Shown piece after piece: positions 1 to 9,025 of a stretch of DNA of 64,000 nt; the stretch's first letter is position 1; every line of letters starts with the position of its first letter. Where the stretch lies: contig NZ_LFLT01000022.1 of the NCBI RefSeq assembly GCF_001189955.1, positions 23,268 to 87,267 of the forward strand, read 5' to 3'. The translations under genes were made by a program, and so were the position numbers. This stretch comes from Herbaspirillum chlorophenolicum. GTDB lineage: Bacteria > Pseudomonadota > Gammaproteobacteria > Burkholderiales > Burkholderiaceae_D. The notes below the pieces were generated by a model. That model ran no database searches. It was not told the origin of the DNA and saw only the letters and a program-made list of their open reading frames with translations.

Positions 1-296
1 CCATCAGTTCTTCGGCAATGCGTACCGAGTCGCCGGGATTGCCGTTGTCGTCGCGTGCGATCACTTCCAGCTTCTTGCCCAGCACGCCACCGGCGGCATT
101 GACCTCATCGAGCGCCATCTCCCAGCCGCGGCGGTAGGGTTCGAGGAAAGCCGGCTGCGCCTTGTAGCTGTTGATCTCGCCGATCTTGATGGTGGCTTGC
201 GCCTGCGCGCCAGCGGAGATGGCAAGGATGGCGGCCCCGGCGGCCAACAGGATACTGTGTTTGAGCGGTTTGAGAAAGCCGATGCGATGTGTCACG
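1..296 (-). CDS. Branched-chain amino-acid ABC transporter substrate-binding protein (N-terminal part)
   Basis: Only about 98 N-terminal codons lie in the window; the gene runs off the left edge. After a clear Sec signal peptide (basic start, hydrophobic stretch, cleavage near AQAQA) the mature part begins TIKIGEINSYKAQPAF and includes GWEMALDEVNAAGGVLG and DDNGNPGDSV, typical of LivJ-like periplasmic proteins (Peripla_BP_6). I chose the GTG at 296 because GAAGGG sits just upstream and it gives a compact signal peptide; an in-frame ATG at 317 is the alternative. The ligand cannot be told from this fragment. It would feed a Liv-type ABC permease expected beyond the edge. Confidence 0.8.
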
Positions 297-425
297 TTAT
301 TCCCTTCAGAGGTCATTGCTGTCCTGCCGCGGCGCTGCAAAGACGTGCAGCGGATTGGCCCGCGCGGCGTTGCGGCGTAATCATAACCGTTGTCGCACGA
401 TCAGGCTTGGCACCATGCCGGCGGC

Positions 426-962
426 TTATTTGATGCGCTGCTTTTCCAGCTTGCGCGCCAGGGTGCGGCGGTGCATGCCGAGCCGGCGAGCGGTTTCGGA
501 GATATTGAAGTCGGTTTCCACCAGCATTTCGTGGATGCGTTCCCATTCCAGGGTTTTGATCGACGTTGCGCGTCCCGGCAACTCCAATTCCGCCATGCCG
601 GCCACATGGCCGAAGGCGGCTTCGATGTCGTCAGTATTGGAAGGTTTGGCCAGGTACTGGCAAGCTCCCAGCTTGATGGCTTCCACGGCGGTGGTGATAC
701 TGGCGAAGCCGGTCAGCACCACGATCAGCATGGCCTCATCGTGGGCGTGCAGCATCTGCACGCAGGCCAGGCCCGAGGCATTGCCGGAGAGTTTGAGGTC
801 GACCACGGCATAGCCTGGATTGTGGCTCCGCAGATGGACCGCGGCCTCCTCCTGGTTGGAGGCTTGCAGCACCGTGTAGCCGCGGCGCTCGAACGAGCGG
901 CTCAAGGTGCGGGCAAAGGCGGCATCATCCTCGATGATCAGAAGCAGGCGCTCAGCCGTCAT
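426..962 (-). CDS. regA: RegA/RoxR-type redox response regulator
   Basis: 178 aa. The receiver domain (about 5-120) has acidic residues E11/D12/D13, phospho-acceptor D55, T84 and K106. The C-terminus is a short Fis-type helix-turn-helix (about 153-177) ending RLGMHRRTLARKLEKQ, the hallmark of the RegA/PrrA/ActR/RoxR family. These proteins activate or repress respiratory and redox genes when phosphorylated by the partner kinase. The gene lies 157 bp after the regB-like kinase on the same strand, and both follow the cyo oxidase genes, so control of this terminal oxidase is a natural inference. Confidence 0.92.
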   Translation of the reverse strand: MTAERLLLIIEDDAAFARTLSRSFERRGYTVLQASNQEEAAVHLRSHNPGYAVVDLKLSGNASGLACVQMLHAHDEAMLIVVLTGFASITTAVEAIKLGACQYLAKPSNTDDIEAAFGHVAGMAELELPGRATSIKTLEWERIHEMLVETDFNISETARRLGMHRRTLARKLEKQRIK

Positions 963-1119
963 GTTGCAATTCCCATATTTCTTTCTACTTTCCTAACCCG
1001 CTATTGTATGGCGAGATCGGGTTTCGGCACCTATACCAAGGCATGAAATAGGAATTGATTGGCGTCAAACGGCCGCAGCTTGGCTTTTGCGCCCGCTCAA
1101 CAAGCTGCATCGTTTTCTG

Positions 1120-2490
1120 TCAGGACGGGGATTGATCAGGTGAATCCGGCGCATCTTCCAGACTGATCGCCGACAGCGGCAGCGTGAGCGTCACCTTGGC
1201 GCCGCCGGTTTCGCGGTTGCTGGCGGCCACCCGTCCGCCCAGCTTGCGGGCGACGTTGACCACGAAAAATAATCCCAGCCCCCGGCCCGGCTTGCCTTTG
1301 GTCGACTGGTAAGGTTTGCCGAGCTGGCTGAGCATCCATTCAGGAAAACCGGTTCCGCGATCGCTGACTTCCATCTGCAGCAGATCCCCTTCCCGCTTTA
1401 CCAGCAGCGAAATCCAGCCGGGCGATACCTCGAAGGCATTGTCCAGCACGTTGCCCAGCATCTGCTTGATGGCCGAGTCGAACACCACCGGTACATCCTG
1501 TTCGATCAGGTTGTGGTACTCAAATACCTCAATCGGCCGCGATTTGCGCCAGTCTTCGGCCACGCTGTCGAGGAAAGTGTTGAGCGTGGTCTTGACCGAT
1601 GATTCGCCGCGCGCTTCGCCGGCCGACAGCAGCACGCCGCTGACGATGGCCTTGCAGCGCTGCAGTTGCGCTTCCATCTCGCTGATGTCGTCCAGCAGTT
1701 CCTCGCGCTGGCTGATTTCCGGCATGCGGCGCCAGTCGCCCAGGATCACCGACAAGGTCGACAGCGGCGTCCCCAGTTCATGCGCCGCGCCGGAGGCCAG
1801 GAGGCCCATCCGGACGATGTGGTCCTCTTCGGCGGCGCGTTGGCGCAAGTCGGCCAGCATGGCATCGCCGGCGCGCAGGTTGCTGTTGATGCGGGTGATG
1901 AAGAACACCATCAGTCCGGCATTGAGCAGGAAGCAGATCAGCGTGCCTTCCACATACAGGCTGAACAGGCCGTTGCTGTGGTCGGGCGGCAGCGCCAGCG
2001 GTTCGGAGAACAACGCCAGCCCGGCCAGGCAACCCAGGGTGATGCCGACGATGGCCCAGCTCGACCACGGCCGCAACAACACCGCCGAGAGGATGATCTG
2101 CATCAGGTAGAGGAAGGCGAACGGATTGGTGATGCCGCCGGAGAGGTACAACTGGAACGTCAGCGCCGCCACATCCACCAGCAAGGCCAGGAACAGTTCG
2201 GCATTGGCGACCGTGCGGCGCTCATGCCAGCGCAGGTGGCTGGCGATGTTGAAGGCGATCAGGCAGGACAGCACCTCCAGCATGTGCGGCAGCGGCAGGT
2301 GGATATCGAACACCAGCGCCACGAAAGCGACGGTGGAGATCTGACCCAGCACCGCCAGCCAGCGCAGCTGGATCAGCAGCAGCATGTTCTGATGGCCGGC
2401 CGGGTTTTCCTGCCCCTGCCTCAGGCGCTGCCAACGCTCCTTGAGCGTCCTGGGCTTGCCTGCCCCTGTGGCCTCAGTACCGGACGTCAT
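1120..2490 (-). CDS. regB: RegB/RoxS-type membrane sensor histidine kinase
   Basis: 456 aa from the ATG at 2490, which has AGGAAAAGAAAG upstream and overlaps the end of the SURF1 gene by 17 nt; a longer in-frame start at 2562 is less likely. About six membrane segments fill residues 35-200. The quinone-sensing signature GGITNPF lies at 118-124. The H-box ASGAAHELGTPLSTL carries H237, and a Cys in QRCKAIVSG (C279) matches the redox-box Cys of RegB. The ATPase core has the GRGLGLFFV loop near the C-terminus. RegB kinases read the quinone pool and redox state and phosphorylate RegA. Coupling to the oxidase operon fits feedback from electron flow. Confidence 0.93.
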   Translation of the reverse strand: MTSGTEATGAGKPRTLKERWQRLRQGQENPAGHQNMLLLIQLRWLAVLGQISTVAFVALVFDIHLPLPHMLEVLSCLIAFNIASHLRWHERRTVANAELFLALLVDVAALTFQLYLSGGITNPFAFLYLMQIILSAVLLRPWSSWAIVGITLGCLAGLALFSEPLALPPDHSNGLFSLYVEGTLICFLLNAGLMVFFITRINSNLRAGDAMLADLRQRAAEEDHIVRMGLLASGAAHELGTPLSTLSVILGDWRRMPEISQREELLDDISEMEAQLQRCKAIVSGVLLSAGEARGESSVKTTLNTFLDSVAEDWRKSRPIEVFEYHNLIEQDVPVVFDSAIKQMLGNVLDNAFEVSPGWISLLVKREGDLLQMEVSDRGTGFPEWMLSQLGKPYQSTKGKPGRGLGLFFVVNVARKLGGRVAASNRETGGAKVTLTLPLSAISLEDAPDSPDQSPS

Positions 2491-3340
2491 CTTTCTTTTC
2501 CTGGCCGAGTCGTGCGAGGCCGGCGCGGCGGCGTTCATCGCGCACCACCCAGAAGCCTGCACCTGCGATCATCAGCGCCAGCGCATACCAGGTCAGCGCA
2601 TAGACCAGGTGGCTGTTGTGGAAGGCGATCACGGTCAGACCGCCGACCGGTTTTTCGGCATCGGGGGCACTGGCGGCATTGGCTTGCGACGATGCGCGGT
2701 CGGCATCGACGAAGTAAGGCGCCACACGGTCCGGCGGCAGGCCGCGCGCGACAGCGATTGCCTGCACATCGCGCGAATACCAGCGGCTCTGCTCCGGCTC
2801 GTTGCTGCGCAGGAAACCGCCGCCCTTCTCGCTCATGCGCATCAGGCCCACCACCTCGACCTGCTGCTCGCTGGGGCCATCCTGCGCGGTGCTGGCAATT
2901 AGCTTGATCGGCGCGGTACCGACAAAGCCGCGATTGACCAGCACCAGGTCGCCGTCGGCGGTCTGCAGCGGGGTCAACAGCCAGGAGCCGCTGCCAAGGT
3001 CGGTGCTGGCCTGGACGGCAGTGGTCTTGCTGTACAGGAAGCGGCCGCTCAAGCTGACGCGGCGGTATTCATCGGCATCCGACGAGATTTGCGGCCACAG
3101 GTCACGCCCGGGCGCCGGCACCGGCGCTGCGTGCACGCGCGCATCGACCTTGGCGATCAGCGCCAGCTTCCATTGCAGGCGGTAGACCTGCCAGGTTCCG
3201 AGCGCGACGAAGGCTATAAAGAAAAATCCCGCACAAAGCGCCAGGAAAATCAGGCTGGCTTTTGAGCGGGATGTCGGGGCGGCTTGCGCACGCCCCGTTT
3301 CGATACCTTGCGTCACGCGTTTGCGTGGCGTTTGGCTCAT
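2474..3340 (-). CDS. SURF1-family oxidase assembly protein
   Basis: 288 aa. A first membrane helix near 29-50 is followed by the GTWQVYRLQWK signature, a periplasmic domain containing YRRVSLSGRF and LVLVNRGFVG, and a second helix near 245-265. SURF1 proteins help insert haem into subunit I of haem-copper oxidases. The ATG overlaps the cyoD stop as ATGA, so it is translationally coupled. Placement after cyoABCD suggests a quinol-oxidase-dedicated SURF1, as known for Surf1q in Paracoccus. Confidence in the family is high; the exact haem client is inference. Confidence 0.93.
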   Translation of the reverse strand: MSQTPRKRVTQGIETGRAQAAPTSRSKASLIFLALCAGFFFIAFVALGTWQVYRLQWKLALIAKVDARVHAAPVPAPGRDLWPQISSDADEYRRVSLSGRFLYSKTTAVQASTDLGSGSWLLTPLQTADGDLVLVNRGFVGTAPIKLIASTAQDGPSEQQVEVVGLMRMSEKGGGFLRSNEPEQSRWYSRDVQAIAVARGLPPDRVAPYFVDADRASSQANAASAPDAEKPVGGLTVIAFHNSHLVYALTWYALALMIAGAGFWVVRDERRRAGLARLGQEKKDDVRY

Positions 3341-3816
3341 TTCGCTTGCTGCATCTCGTGTTGCATGCCGGGCATGCTTTGCTGCATCGATTGCGGCACG
3401 GTTTCGTTAGGCATGTTCTCCGGCGACAGGTGCGGCATCATGTTGTGGTTCAAGTGGTACATGACCCACAGCGAACCTGCCAGCGTAATGCCGACGATGA
3501 CGATGGTAAAGATCATCGACAGCATGTTCCAGCCGCCTTCGGCCTTGCCGTTCATGTGCAGGAAATACTTGATGTGCACCACGATCTGCACGGCAGCGAA
3601 GGCCAGCAGCACGATAGCCATGCTGCTCGGGCTTTCGATCTTCTTGCCCATCACCAGCCAGAACGGGATGGCAGTCAGGATGACCGCCAGCACGAAGCCG
3701 GTGACATAGTCCTTCATCGAACCATGCGAAGCATGGGCGCCGTGATCGTCGTGGCCGTGGTGGTCGTCGTGCTGGCCCATCGGGCGGGCCGGGTGTTCTT
3801 GGTGGCCGCGGCTCAT
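3337..3816 (-). CDS. cyoD: Cytochrome bo3 quinol oxidase subunit IV
   Basis: 159 aa from the ATG at 3816, which overlaps the cyoC stop as ATGA. Three membrane helices follow (about 36-58, 66-88, 98-120), the standard subunit IV fold. The N-terminal 35 residues are unusually rich in histidine and aspartate ([19 protein letters not shown]), longer and more His-rich than the E. coli protein. The C-terminal tail is Met- and Gln-rich ([16 protein letters not shown]). Such segments could bind metal, but that is speculation. Subunit IV supports assembly of the CuB site. Confidence 0.9.
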   Translation of the reverse strand: MSRGHQEHPARPMGQHDDHHGHDDHGAHASHGSMKDYVTGFVLAVILTAIPFWLVMGKKIESPSSMAIVLLAFAAVQIVVHIKYFLHMNGKAEGGWNMLSMIFTIVIVGITLAGSLWVMYHLNHNMMPHLSPENMPNETVPQSMQQSMPGMQHEMQQAK

Positions 3817-4439
3817 GGCAGGACTCCCATCAGGTAAACAAAGGTGAAGACGCCGATCCAGACCACGTCCAGGAAGTGCCAGAACATCGACAGGCACATC
3901 AGGCGGCGGCCGTTTTCCGGGGTCAGGCCATGCTTGTTGACCTGGAACATCAGCACGATCAGCCAGATGATGCCGAAGGAGACGTGCAGGCCGTGGGTGC
4001 CGACCAGCGCGAAGAACGAGGTCAGGAAACCGCTTCGGGTCGGGCCGGCGCCTTCGTGGATCAGGTGCAGGAACTCATACAGTTCGAAGTAGATGAAGCC
4101 TGCGCCCAGGAGGCCGGTGATGGCCAGCCAGACCAGCGTGTTCTGCTGTTTCTTGGCTTGCATCGCCAGCATGGCGAAACCGTAGGTGATCGACGACAGC
4201 AGCAGCAGCGCGGTGTTCAGCGCTACCAGCGGCAAGTCGAACAGTTCGGCGCCGGTCGGGCCGCCTGCATAGTTGCGGCCGAGAACGGCGTAGCACGCAA
4301 ACAGGCAGGCGAAGATGAGGCAATCGCTCATCAGGTAGACCCAGAAACCCAGCAGGGTACCGTTTTCCGGATGGTGATGGCGGGTCCAGAAACGCGAGCT
4401 TGGCGTCGCGTCGGCCGTAGGGTTCATGGCTTCAGACAT
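3813..4439 (-). CDS. cyoC: Cytochrome bo3 quinol oxidase subunit III
   Basis: 208 aa, the usual length for CyoC, with five predicted membrane helices. Recognisable segments are [41 protein letters not shown] with the following HVSFG, and [20 protein letters not shown]. It stabilises the proton-pumping oxidase core. It overlaps the end of cyoB by 8 nt and the start of cyoD by 4 nt, so the block is translationally coupled. Confidence 0.95.
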   Translation of the reverse strand: MSEAMNPTADATPSSRFWTRHHHPENGTLLGFWVYLMSDCLIFACLFACYAVLGRNYAGGPTGAELFDLPLVALNTALLLLSSITYGFAMLAMQAKKQQNTLVWLAITGLLGAGFIYFELYEFLHLIHEGAGPTRSGFLTSFFALVGTHGLHVSFGIIWLIVLMFQVNKHGLTPENGRRLMCLSMFWHFLDVVWIGVFTFVYLMGVLP

Positions 4440-6435
4440 GGCTATTCAACAGGCGAGTGCGCTCTGCTTCGACACGGACGACTTCGTCGGCCGGGATGTA
4501 GTAGTCGCGGTTGTAATTAAAGGTGTGGACGATAGTCGCTACCACCACGGCGATGAAGGCAGCCACTGCCGGCAACCACATCTGCCAGATCATGGCGAAA
4601 CCGAAAGCTGCCGCCAGTGCCGCGATGATGAAGCCGGCGCCGGTGTTCTTCGGCATGTGGATCTCGACAAAGTCACCCAGCGGGCGCTTGTAGTCGTGCT
4701 TCTTCATGTCGGCCCAGGCGTCGTTGTCATGCACGACTGGGGTGAACGCGAAGTTGTAGGCCGGCGGCGGCGACGATGTCGACCATTCCAGCGTACGGCC
4801 GCCCCATGGGTCGCCGGTGACATCTGCCAGCTGCTTGCGGTCGCGGATGGACACGTAGATCTGGATGATGAACGAAGCGATGCCCAGGGCGATCAGGCCT
4901 GCGCCAATCGCGGCGACCACGAACCAGATTTGCAGCGACGGATCGTCGAAGTGGCTTACGCGGCGGGTCACGCCCATCAGGCCCAGTACGTACAGCGGCA
5001 TGAAGGCCAGGTAGAAACCGACCAGCCAGAACCAGAACGAGCAGCGGCCCCAGAAATCGTTGAGCTTGAAGCCGAAGGCCTTCGGGAACCAGAAGTTGAT
5101 GCCGGCGAACATGCCGAACACCACGCCGCCAATGATCACGTTGTGGAAGTGGGCGATCAGGAACAGGCTGTTGTGCAGCACGAAGTCGGCCGGGGGAACG
5201 GCCAGCAGCACGCCGGTCATGCCGCCGATCACGAAGGTGATCATGAAGCCGATGGTCCACAGCATGGGGACTTCAAAGCGGATGCGGCCGCGGTACATGG
5301 TGAACAGCCAGTTGAAGATCTTGGCCCCGGTCGGGATCGAGATGATCATCGTGGTGATGCCGAAGAACGAGTTGACGCTCGCTCCTGAACCCATGGTGAA
5401 GAAGTGGTGCAGCCACACCAGGTACGACAGGATGGTGATCACGACGGTCGCGTACACCATGGAGGTGTAGCCGAACAGGCGCTTGCCGCTGAAGGTCGAG
5501 ACGATTTCGGAGAAAACGCCGAACGCCGGCAGGATCAGGATGTAGACCTCGGGGTGGCCCCAGATCCAGATCAGGTTCACGTACATCATGGCGTTGCCGC
5601 CCATGTCGTTGGTGAAGAAGTTGGTGCCAAAGACGCGGTCCAGCGAGAGCATGGCCAGTACGGCGGTCAGGACCGGGAAAGCGGCCACGATCAGCACGTT
5701 GGTACACAGGGAGGTCCAGGTGAAGACGGGCATCTTCATCATGTTCATGCCGGGGGCGCGCATCTTGACGATGGTAACCAGCAAGTTGACCCCCGATAGC
5801 AGCGTCCCTACCCCGGCCACCTGCAATGCCCAGATGTAGTAGTCGACCCCGACATCCGGGCTATACAGGATACCCGACAGCGGCGGATAAGCCAGCCAGC
5901 CGGTTCGTGCGAACTCGCCGACGAACAGGGATGCCATCACCAGCAGCGCGCCGAAGGTGGTCATCCAGAAGCTGAAGTTGTTGAGGAACGGGAATGCCAC
6001 GTCGCGCGCGCCGATCTGCAGGGGCACGACATAGTTCATCAGACCGGTGACCAGCGGCATCGCCACGAAGAAGATCATGATCACGCCGTGGGCGGTGAAG
6101 ATCTGGTCGTAGTGGTGCGGCGGCAGGAAGCCCGGATTGTCGCCGAAGGCGACGGCTTGCTGGGCGCGCATCATGATGGCGTCGGAGAAGCCGCGCAGCA
6201 GCATGACGATGGCCAGCACGATGTACATGATGCCGATGCGCTTGTGGTCGATGCTGGTGAACCAGTCGCGCCACAGCACGCCCCACAGGCGGTACTTGGT
6301 CAACAGCGCCAGCAGCACGATACCGCCCAGGGCGACTGCGGCGAAGGTGCCAATCAGGATCGGCTCGTGGTATGGAATCGCTTCCAGACTGAGGCGACCG
6401 AAAATCAGCTTTGTCAGGTCAAAATTGTCAGACAT
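4432..6435 (-). CDS. cyoB: Cytochrome bo3 quinol oxidase subunit I
   Basis: 667 aa, close to the 663 of E. coli CyoB. Catalytic residues are in place with a constant offset of +10 from E. coli: H116 and H431 for low-spin haem, H294/Y298 ([12 protein letters not shown]) and H343/H344 for CuB, and H429 for high-spin haem. The ubiquinol-site residues R81, D85, H108 and Q111 are also conserved, so this is a quinol oxidase and not a cytochrome c oxidase. It reduces oxygen to water and pumps protons across the inner membrane. No haem O synthase gene (cyoE) follows in this operon. Confidence 0.97.
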   Translation of the reverse strand: MSDNFDLTKLIFGRLSLEAIPYHEPILIGTFAAVALGGIVLLALLTKYRLWGVLWRDWFTSIDHKRIGIMYIVLAIVMLLRGFSDAIMMRAQQAVAFGDNPGFLPPHHYDQIFTAHGVIMIFFVAMPLVTGLMNYVVPLQIGARDVAFPFLNNFSFWMTTFGALLVMASLFVGEFARTGWLAYPPLSGILYSPDVGVDYYIWALQVAGVGTLLSGVNLLVTIVKMRAPGMNMMKMPVFTWTSLCTNVLIVAAFPVLTAVLAMLSLDRVFGTNFFTNDMGGNAMMYVNLIWIWGHPEVYILILPAFGVFSEIVSTFSGKRLFGYTSMVYATVVITILSYLVWLHHFFTMGSGASVNSFFGITTMIISIPTGAKIFNWLFTMYRGRIRFEVPMLWTIGFMITFVIGGMTGVLLAVPPADFVLHNSLFLIAHFHNVIIGGVVFGMFAGINFWFPKAFGFKLNDFWGRCSFWFWLVGFYLAFMPLYVLGLMGVTRRVSHFDDPSLQIWFVVAAIGAGLIALGIASFIIQIYVSIRDRKQLADVTGDPWGGRTLEWSTSSPPPAYNFAFTPVVHDNDAWADMKKHDYKRPLGDFVEIHMPKNTGAGFIIAALAAAFGFAMIWQMWLPAVAAFIAVVVATIVHTFNYNRDYYIPADEVVRVEAERTRLLNSHV

Positions 6436-6513
6436 CTTTACTTCCCGGGGAAAAAGGAAAATACGGCGCAGCCGGAGACTGCTGCACCAATACAGCTACT
6501 GCGCTCGGAACGG

Positions 6514-7443
6514 TCATTCATGCTTTTGGCCAGGCTTCACGTTCAGGTCGGCGGACATCATCTTGTCCATGCAGACCGAATTGGGCTCGACGCAGCGATT
6601 GACGATCGCATGGAACAGGCCGGCATCAACGTTGCCGAACAGGCGGGCAGGTTCACGCTCGCTGGGCTTTTCCAGTTGCAGGTAGTCGGCACGCTTCATG
6701 GCGCCGGACTCGGACTTGGCCTTCTTGACCCAGTCGTCAAAGCCTTGCTGGTCCAGGCCGTGGAACTTGAAGCGCATGTGCGAGAAGCCCGCGCCGCTGT
6801 AGTTGGCCGAGAAGCCTTCGTATTCGCCGGCCTTGTTGATGACCGCATGCAGCTTGGTTTCCATGCCCGGCATCGCGTAGATCTGGCCTGCCAGGGCGGG
6901 AATGAAGAAGGAATTCATCACGTTCGATGCGGTGATCTTGAACTGGATCGGCGTATCGACCGGCGCGGCCAGCTCGTTCACGGTGGCGATGCCCTGCTCC
7001 GGATAGATGAACAGCCACTTCCAGTCCAGCGCCACCACTTCGACCGTCAGGGTCTTGGTTTCCGGCGGGATCGGACGCTCCGCATCCAGGCGCGACAGCG
7101 GACGGTACGGGTCCAGCGTGTGCGTGGTGATCCAGGTCAGCAGGCCCAGCGCGATGATGATCAGCAGCGGCGCGCCCCAGATAACCAGTTCCAGGCGGGT
7201 CGAGTGATCCCACTCAGGCTCGTACGGTGCGGAGGTGTTGCCCTTGCGGTAGCGCCATGCGAACAGCACGGTCAGCGCGATCACCGGGACGATGATCAGG
7301 AGCATCAGGATGGTGGAAATGACGATCAGGCGTCCCTGTTGGGAGGCGATATCGCCGGACGGATTCATCACTACGGTGTTGCATCCAGCCAACAGAACTG
7401 CGGGCAGGAGGAGCAATCCGCGACGGAGTATTTGAGAAACCAT
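6514..7443 (-). CDS. cyoA: Cytochrome bo3 quinol oxidase subunit II
   Basis: 309 aa. The start at 7443 gives a lipoprotein signal MVSQILRRGLLLLPAVLLAG followed by C21; an in-frame ATG at 7476 is possible and neither has a strong ribosome site. Two membrane helices follow, then a periplasmic cupredoxin domain with VVALDWKWLFIYPEQGIATV. The loop SANYSGAGFSHMRF lacks the CuA cysteines, confirming the quinol branch. First gene of the cyoABCD-SURF1-regB run; a 78-nt gap separates it from cyoB. Confidence 0.95.
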   Translation of the reverse strand: MVSQILRRGLLLLPAVLLAGCNTVVMNPSGDIASQQGRLIVISTILMLLIIVPVIALTVLFAWRYRKGNTSAPYEPEWDHSTRLELVIWGAPLLIIIALGLLTWITTHTLDPYRPLSRLDAERPIPPETKTLTVEVVALDWKWLFIYPEQGIATVNELAAPVDTPIQFKITASNVMNSFFIPALAGQIYAMPGMETKLHAVINKAGEYEGFSANYSGAGFSHMRFKFHGLDQQGFDDWVKKAKSESGAMKRADYLQLEKPSEREPARLFGNVDAGLFHAIVNRCVEPNSVCMDKMMSADLNVKPGQKHE

Positions 7444-7597
7444 GGAGGAAAAGTCCAGTCGTATGTAGCAGAGCATGCTAATGTAACGGCAATAAAGTGT
7501 GTTGGCGATTGGACGTTTTGTCCCACCCCGTCATGCAGCACCCGCCGGGATGGGATTTCGTACTGCGACTAAACCTCTAACAGTGGGAGACAAAGCC

Positions 7598-8938
7598 ATG
7601 GCAAGCAGCATCCACAACGGTCAAGGTTCCAGCGAGTTCCGGCCGCAATCCAACGTCCCCCCCGCAACCCATAGTCATGGGCACATCGAGCCAGGTGAAA
7701 TCGCTGTCGGCGTGGTGATAGGACGAGCATCCGAGTATTTTGACTTCTTCGTATATGCGCTGGCATCCGTGCTGGTGTTTCCGGCCATTTTCTTTCCTTT
7801 CGAAAATAGGCTGGAAGGTACGCTTTACGCTTTCGTGATCTTCGCGTTCGCGTTCCTTGCCCGGCCTATCGGCACAGTGATATTCATGGCGATCCAGCGG
7901 GCATACGGAAGAGAAGTGAAACTGACGCTGGCGCTATTCCTGCTTGGTTTTTCAACGGCGGGTATTGCTTTGCTGCCAACTTATGAACACATAGGCGTGT
8001 GGGCCATCATCCTGCTGTCCTTGTTGCGGGTCGGACAGGGCGTCGCTCTGGGCGGCGCCTGGGACGGGTTGCCATCCTTGCTGGCGATGAACGCTCCTCA
8101 GAACAAGCGCGGATGGTATGCAGCCCTCGGCCAGCTTGGCGCACCGATCGGATTCATCATCGCGGCGAGCCTGTTTGCCTACATGCTTGCGGATCTTACC
8201 ACGGAAGATTTCCTGGATTGGGGCTGGCGCTATCCTTTTTACGTGGCTTTTGCGATTAATGTTGTTGCATTGTTCGCACGCCTGCGCCTTGTTTCCACAC
8301 CGGAATACGCCAAGCTGCTCGACGAGCGCGAGCTGGAACCCGCCGGCGTGGTCGAACTGTCCCGCACCCAGGGCCGCAACATCATCATCGGCGCCCTCGC
8401 CGCACTGGCCAGCTACGCGCTGTTCCACCTGGTGACGGTGTTCCCGCTGTCCTGGGCCCGGCTGTACTCGTTGCGGGCCATGGACGATTTCCTGATCACG
8501 CAGATCATCGGTGCCGTCATCATGGCGCTGGGCATCGTCGCCTCGGGCCTGATCGCCGACCGCTTCGGTCGCCGCACCGTGCTGGGCTCGATGGCACTGC
8601 TGATCGCCATCCTTTCCGCCTTCGTGCCGACCCTGATGAATGGCGGCGAATACGGCCAGAACATCTTTATCCTGGTGGGCTTCGCATTGCTGGGCTTGTC
8701 TTATGGCCAGGCTGCCGGCGCCGTGACGGCCAATTTCCAGAAGAAGTATCGCTACACCGGCGCCGCGCTGACGCAAGACCTGGCCTGGCTGGTGGGCGCC
8801 GGTTTCGCACCGCTGGTGGCGCTGGGCCTGTCGGCGCACTTCGGTCTGGCCTACGTGAGCTTCTACTTGCTGTCGGGCGCGGTCGGCTCGCTGGCGGCCC
8901 TGAGCCTGAACCGGGCGCTGGAAGCAAAGGAAGACTGA
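7598..8938 (+). CDS. MFS transporter, metabolite:H+ symporter (MHS) type
   Basis: 446 aa from the ATG at 7598, preceded by GTGGGAGACAAAGCC; the frame is open further upstream but without a better site. About twelve membrane helices. Family marks include FVYALASVLVFPAIFFP, FLARPIGTVIF, a charged loop RAYGREVK, and the second-half loop DRFGRRTVLG. The MHS group moves organic acids and osmolytes with protons; the substrate is not evident. Divergent from cyoA across about 150 bp and followed by a strong hairpin terminator. Confidence 0.85.
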   Translation: MASSIHNGQGSSEFRPQSNVPPATHSHGHIEPGEIAVGVVIGRASEYFDFFVYALASVLVFPAIFFPFENRLEGTLYAFVIFAFAFLARPIGTVIFMAIQRAYGREVKLTLALFLLGFSTAGIALLPTYEHIGVWAIILLSLLRVGQGVALGGAWDGLPSLLAMNAPQNKRGWYAALGQLGAPIGFIIAASLFAYMLADLTTEDFLDWGWRYPFYVAFAINVVALFARLRLVSTPEYAKLLDERELEPAGVVELSRTQGRNIIIGALAALASYALFHLVTVFPLSWARLYSLRAMDDFLITQIIGAVIMALGIVASGLIADRFGRRTVLGSMALLIAILSAFVPTLMNGGEYGQNIFILVGFALLGLSYGQAAGAVTANFQKKYRYTGAALTQDLAWLVGAGFAPLVALGLSAHFGLAYVSFYLLSGAVGSLAALSLNRALEAKED

Positions 8939-8980
8939 TGTACTGATGCTGCCACGAAGCTGGACTGCTTCAGCAACGAA

Positions 8981-9008
8981 AAAACCCGGAAGTTCGCTTC
9001 CGGGTTTT
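8981..9008. terminator. Bidirectional intrinsic terminator
   Basis: A 12-bp perfect stem (AAAACCCGGAAG paired with CTTCCGGGTTTT) closes on a TTCG loop, with further T residues on the right and A residues on the left. It sits between the converging MFS transporter (ends 8938) and beta-lactamase (ends 9026), so it can serve both. Confidence 0.92.
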
Positions 9009-9025
9009 ATTTTTTCCGCATGAAC

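Noticed and set aside
390..1046. Open frames opposite the regA gene on the plus strand
   Set aside because: They mirror the real gene on the other strand, have no ribosome site and encode low-complexity His/Gln/Ala-rich peptides typical of GC-rich antisense frames.
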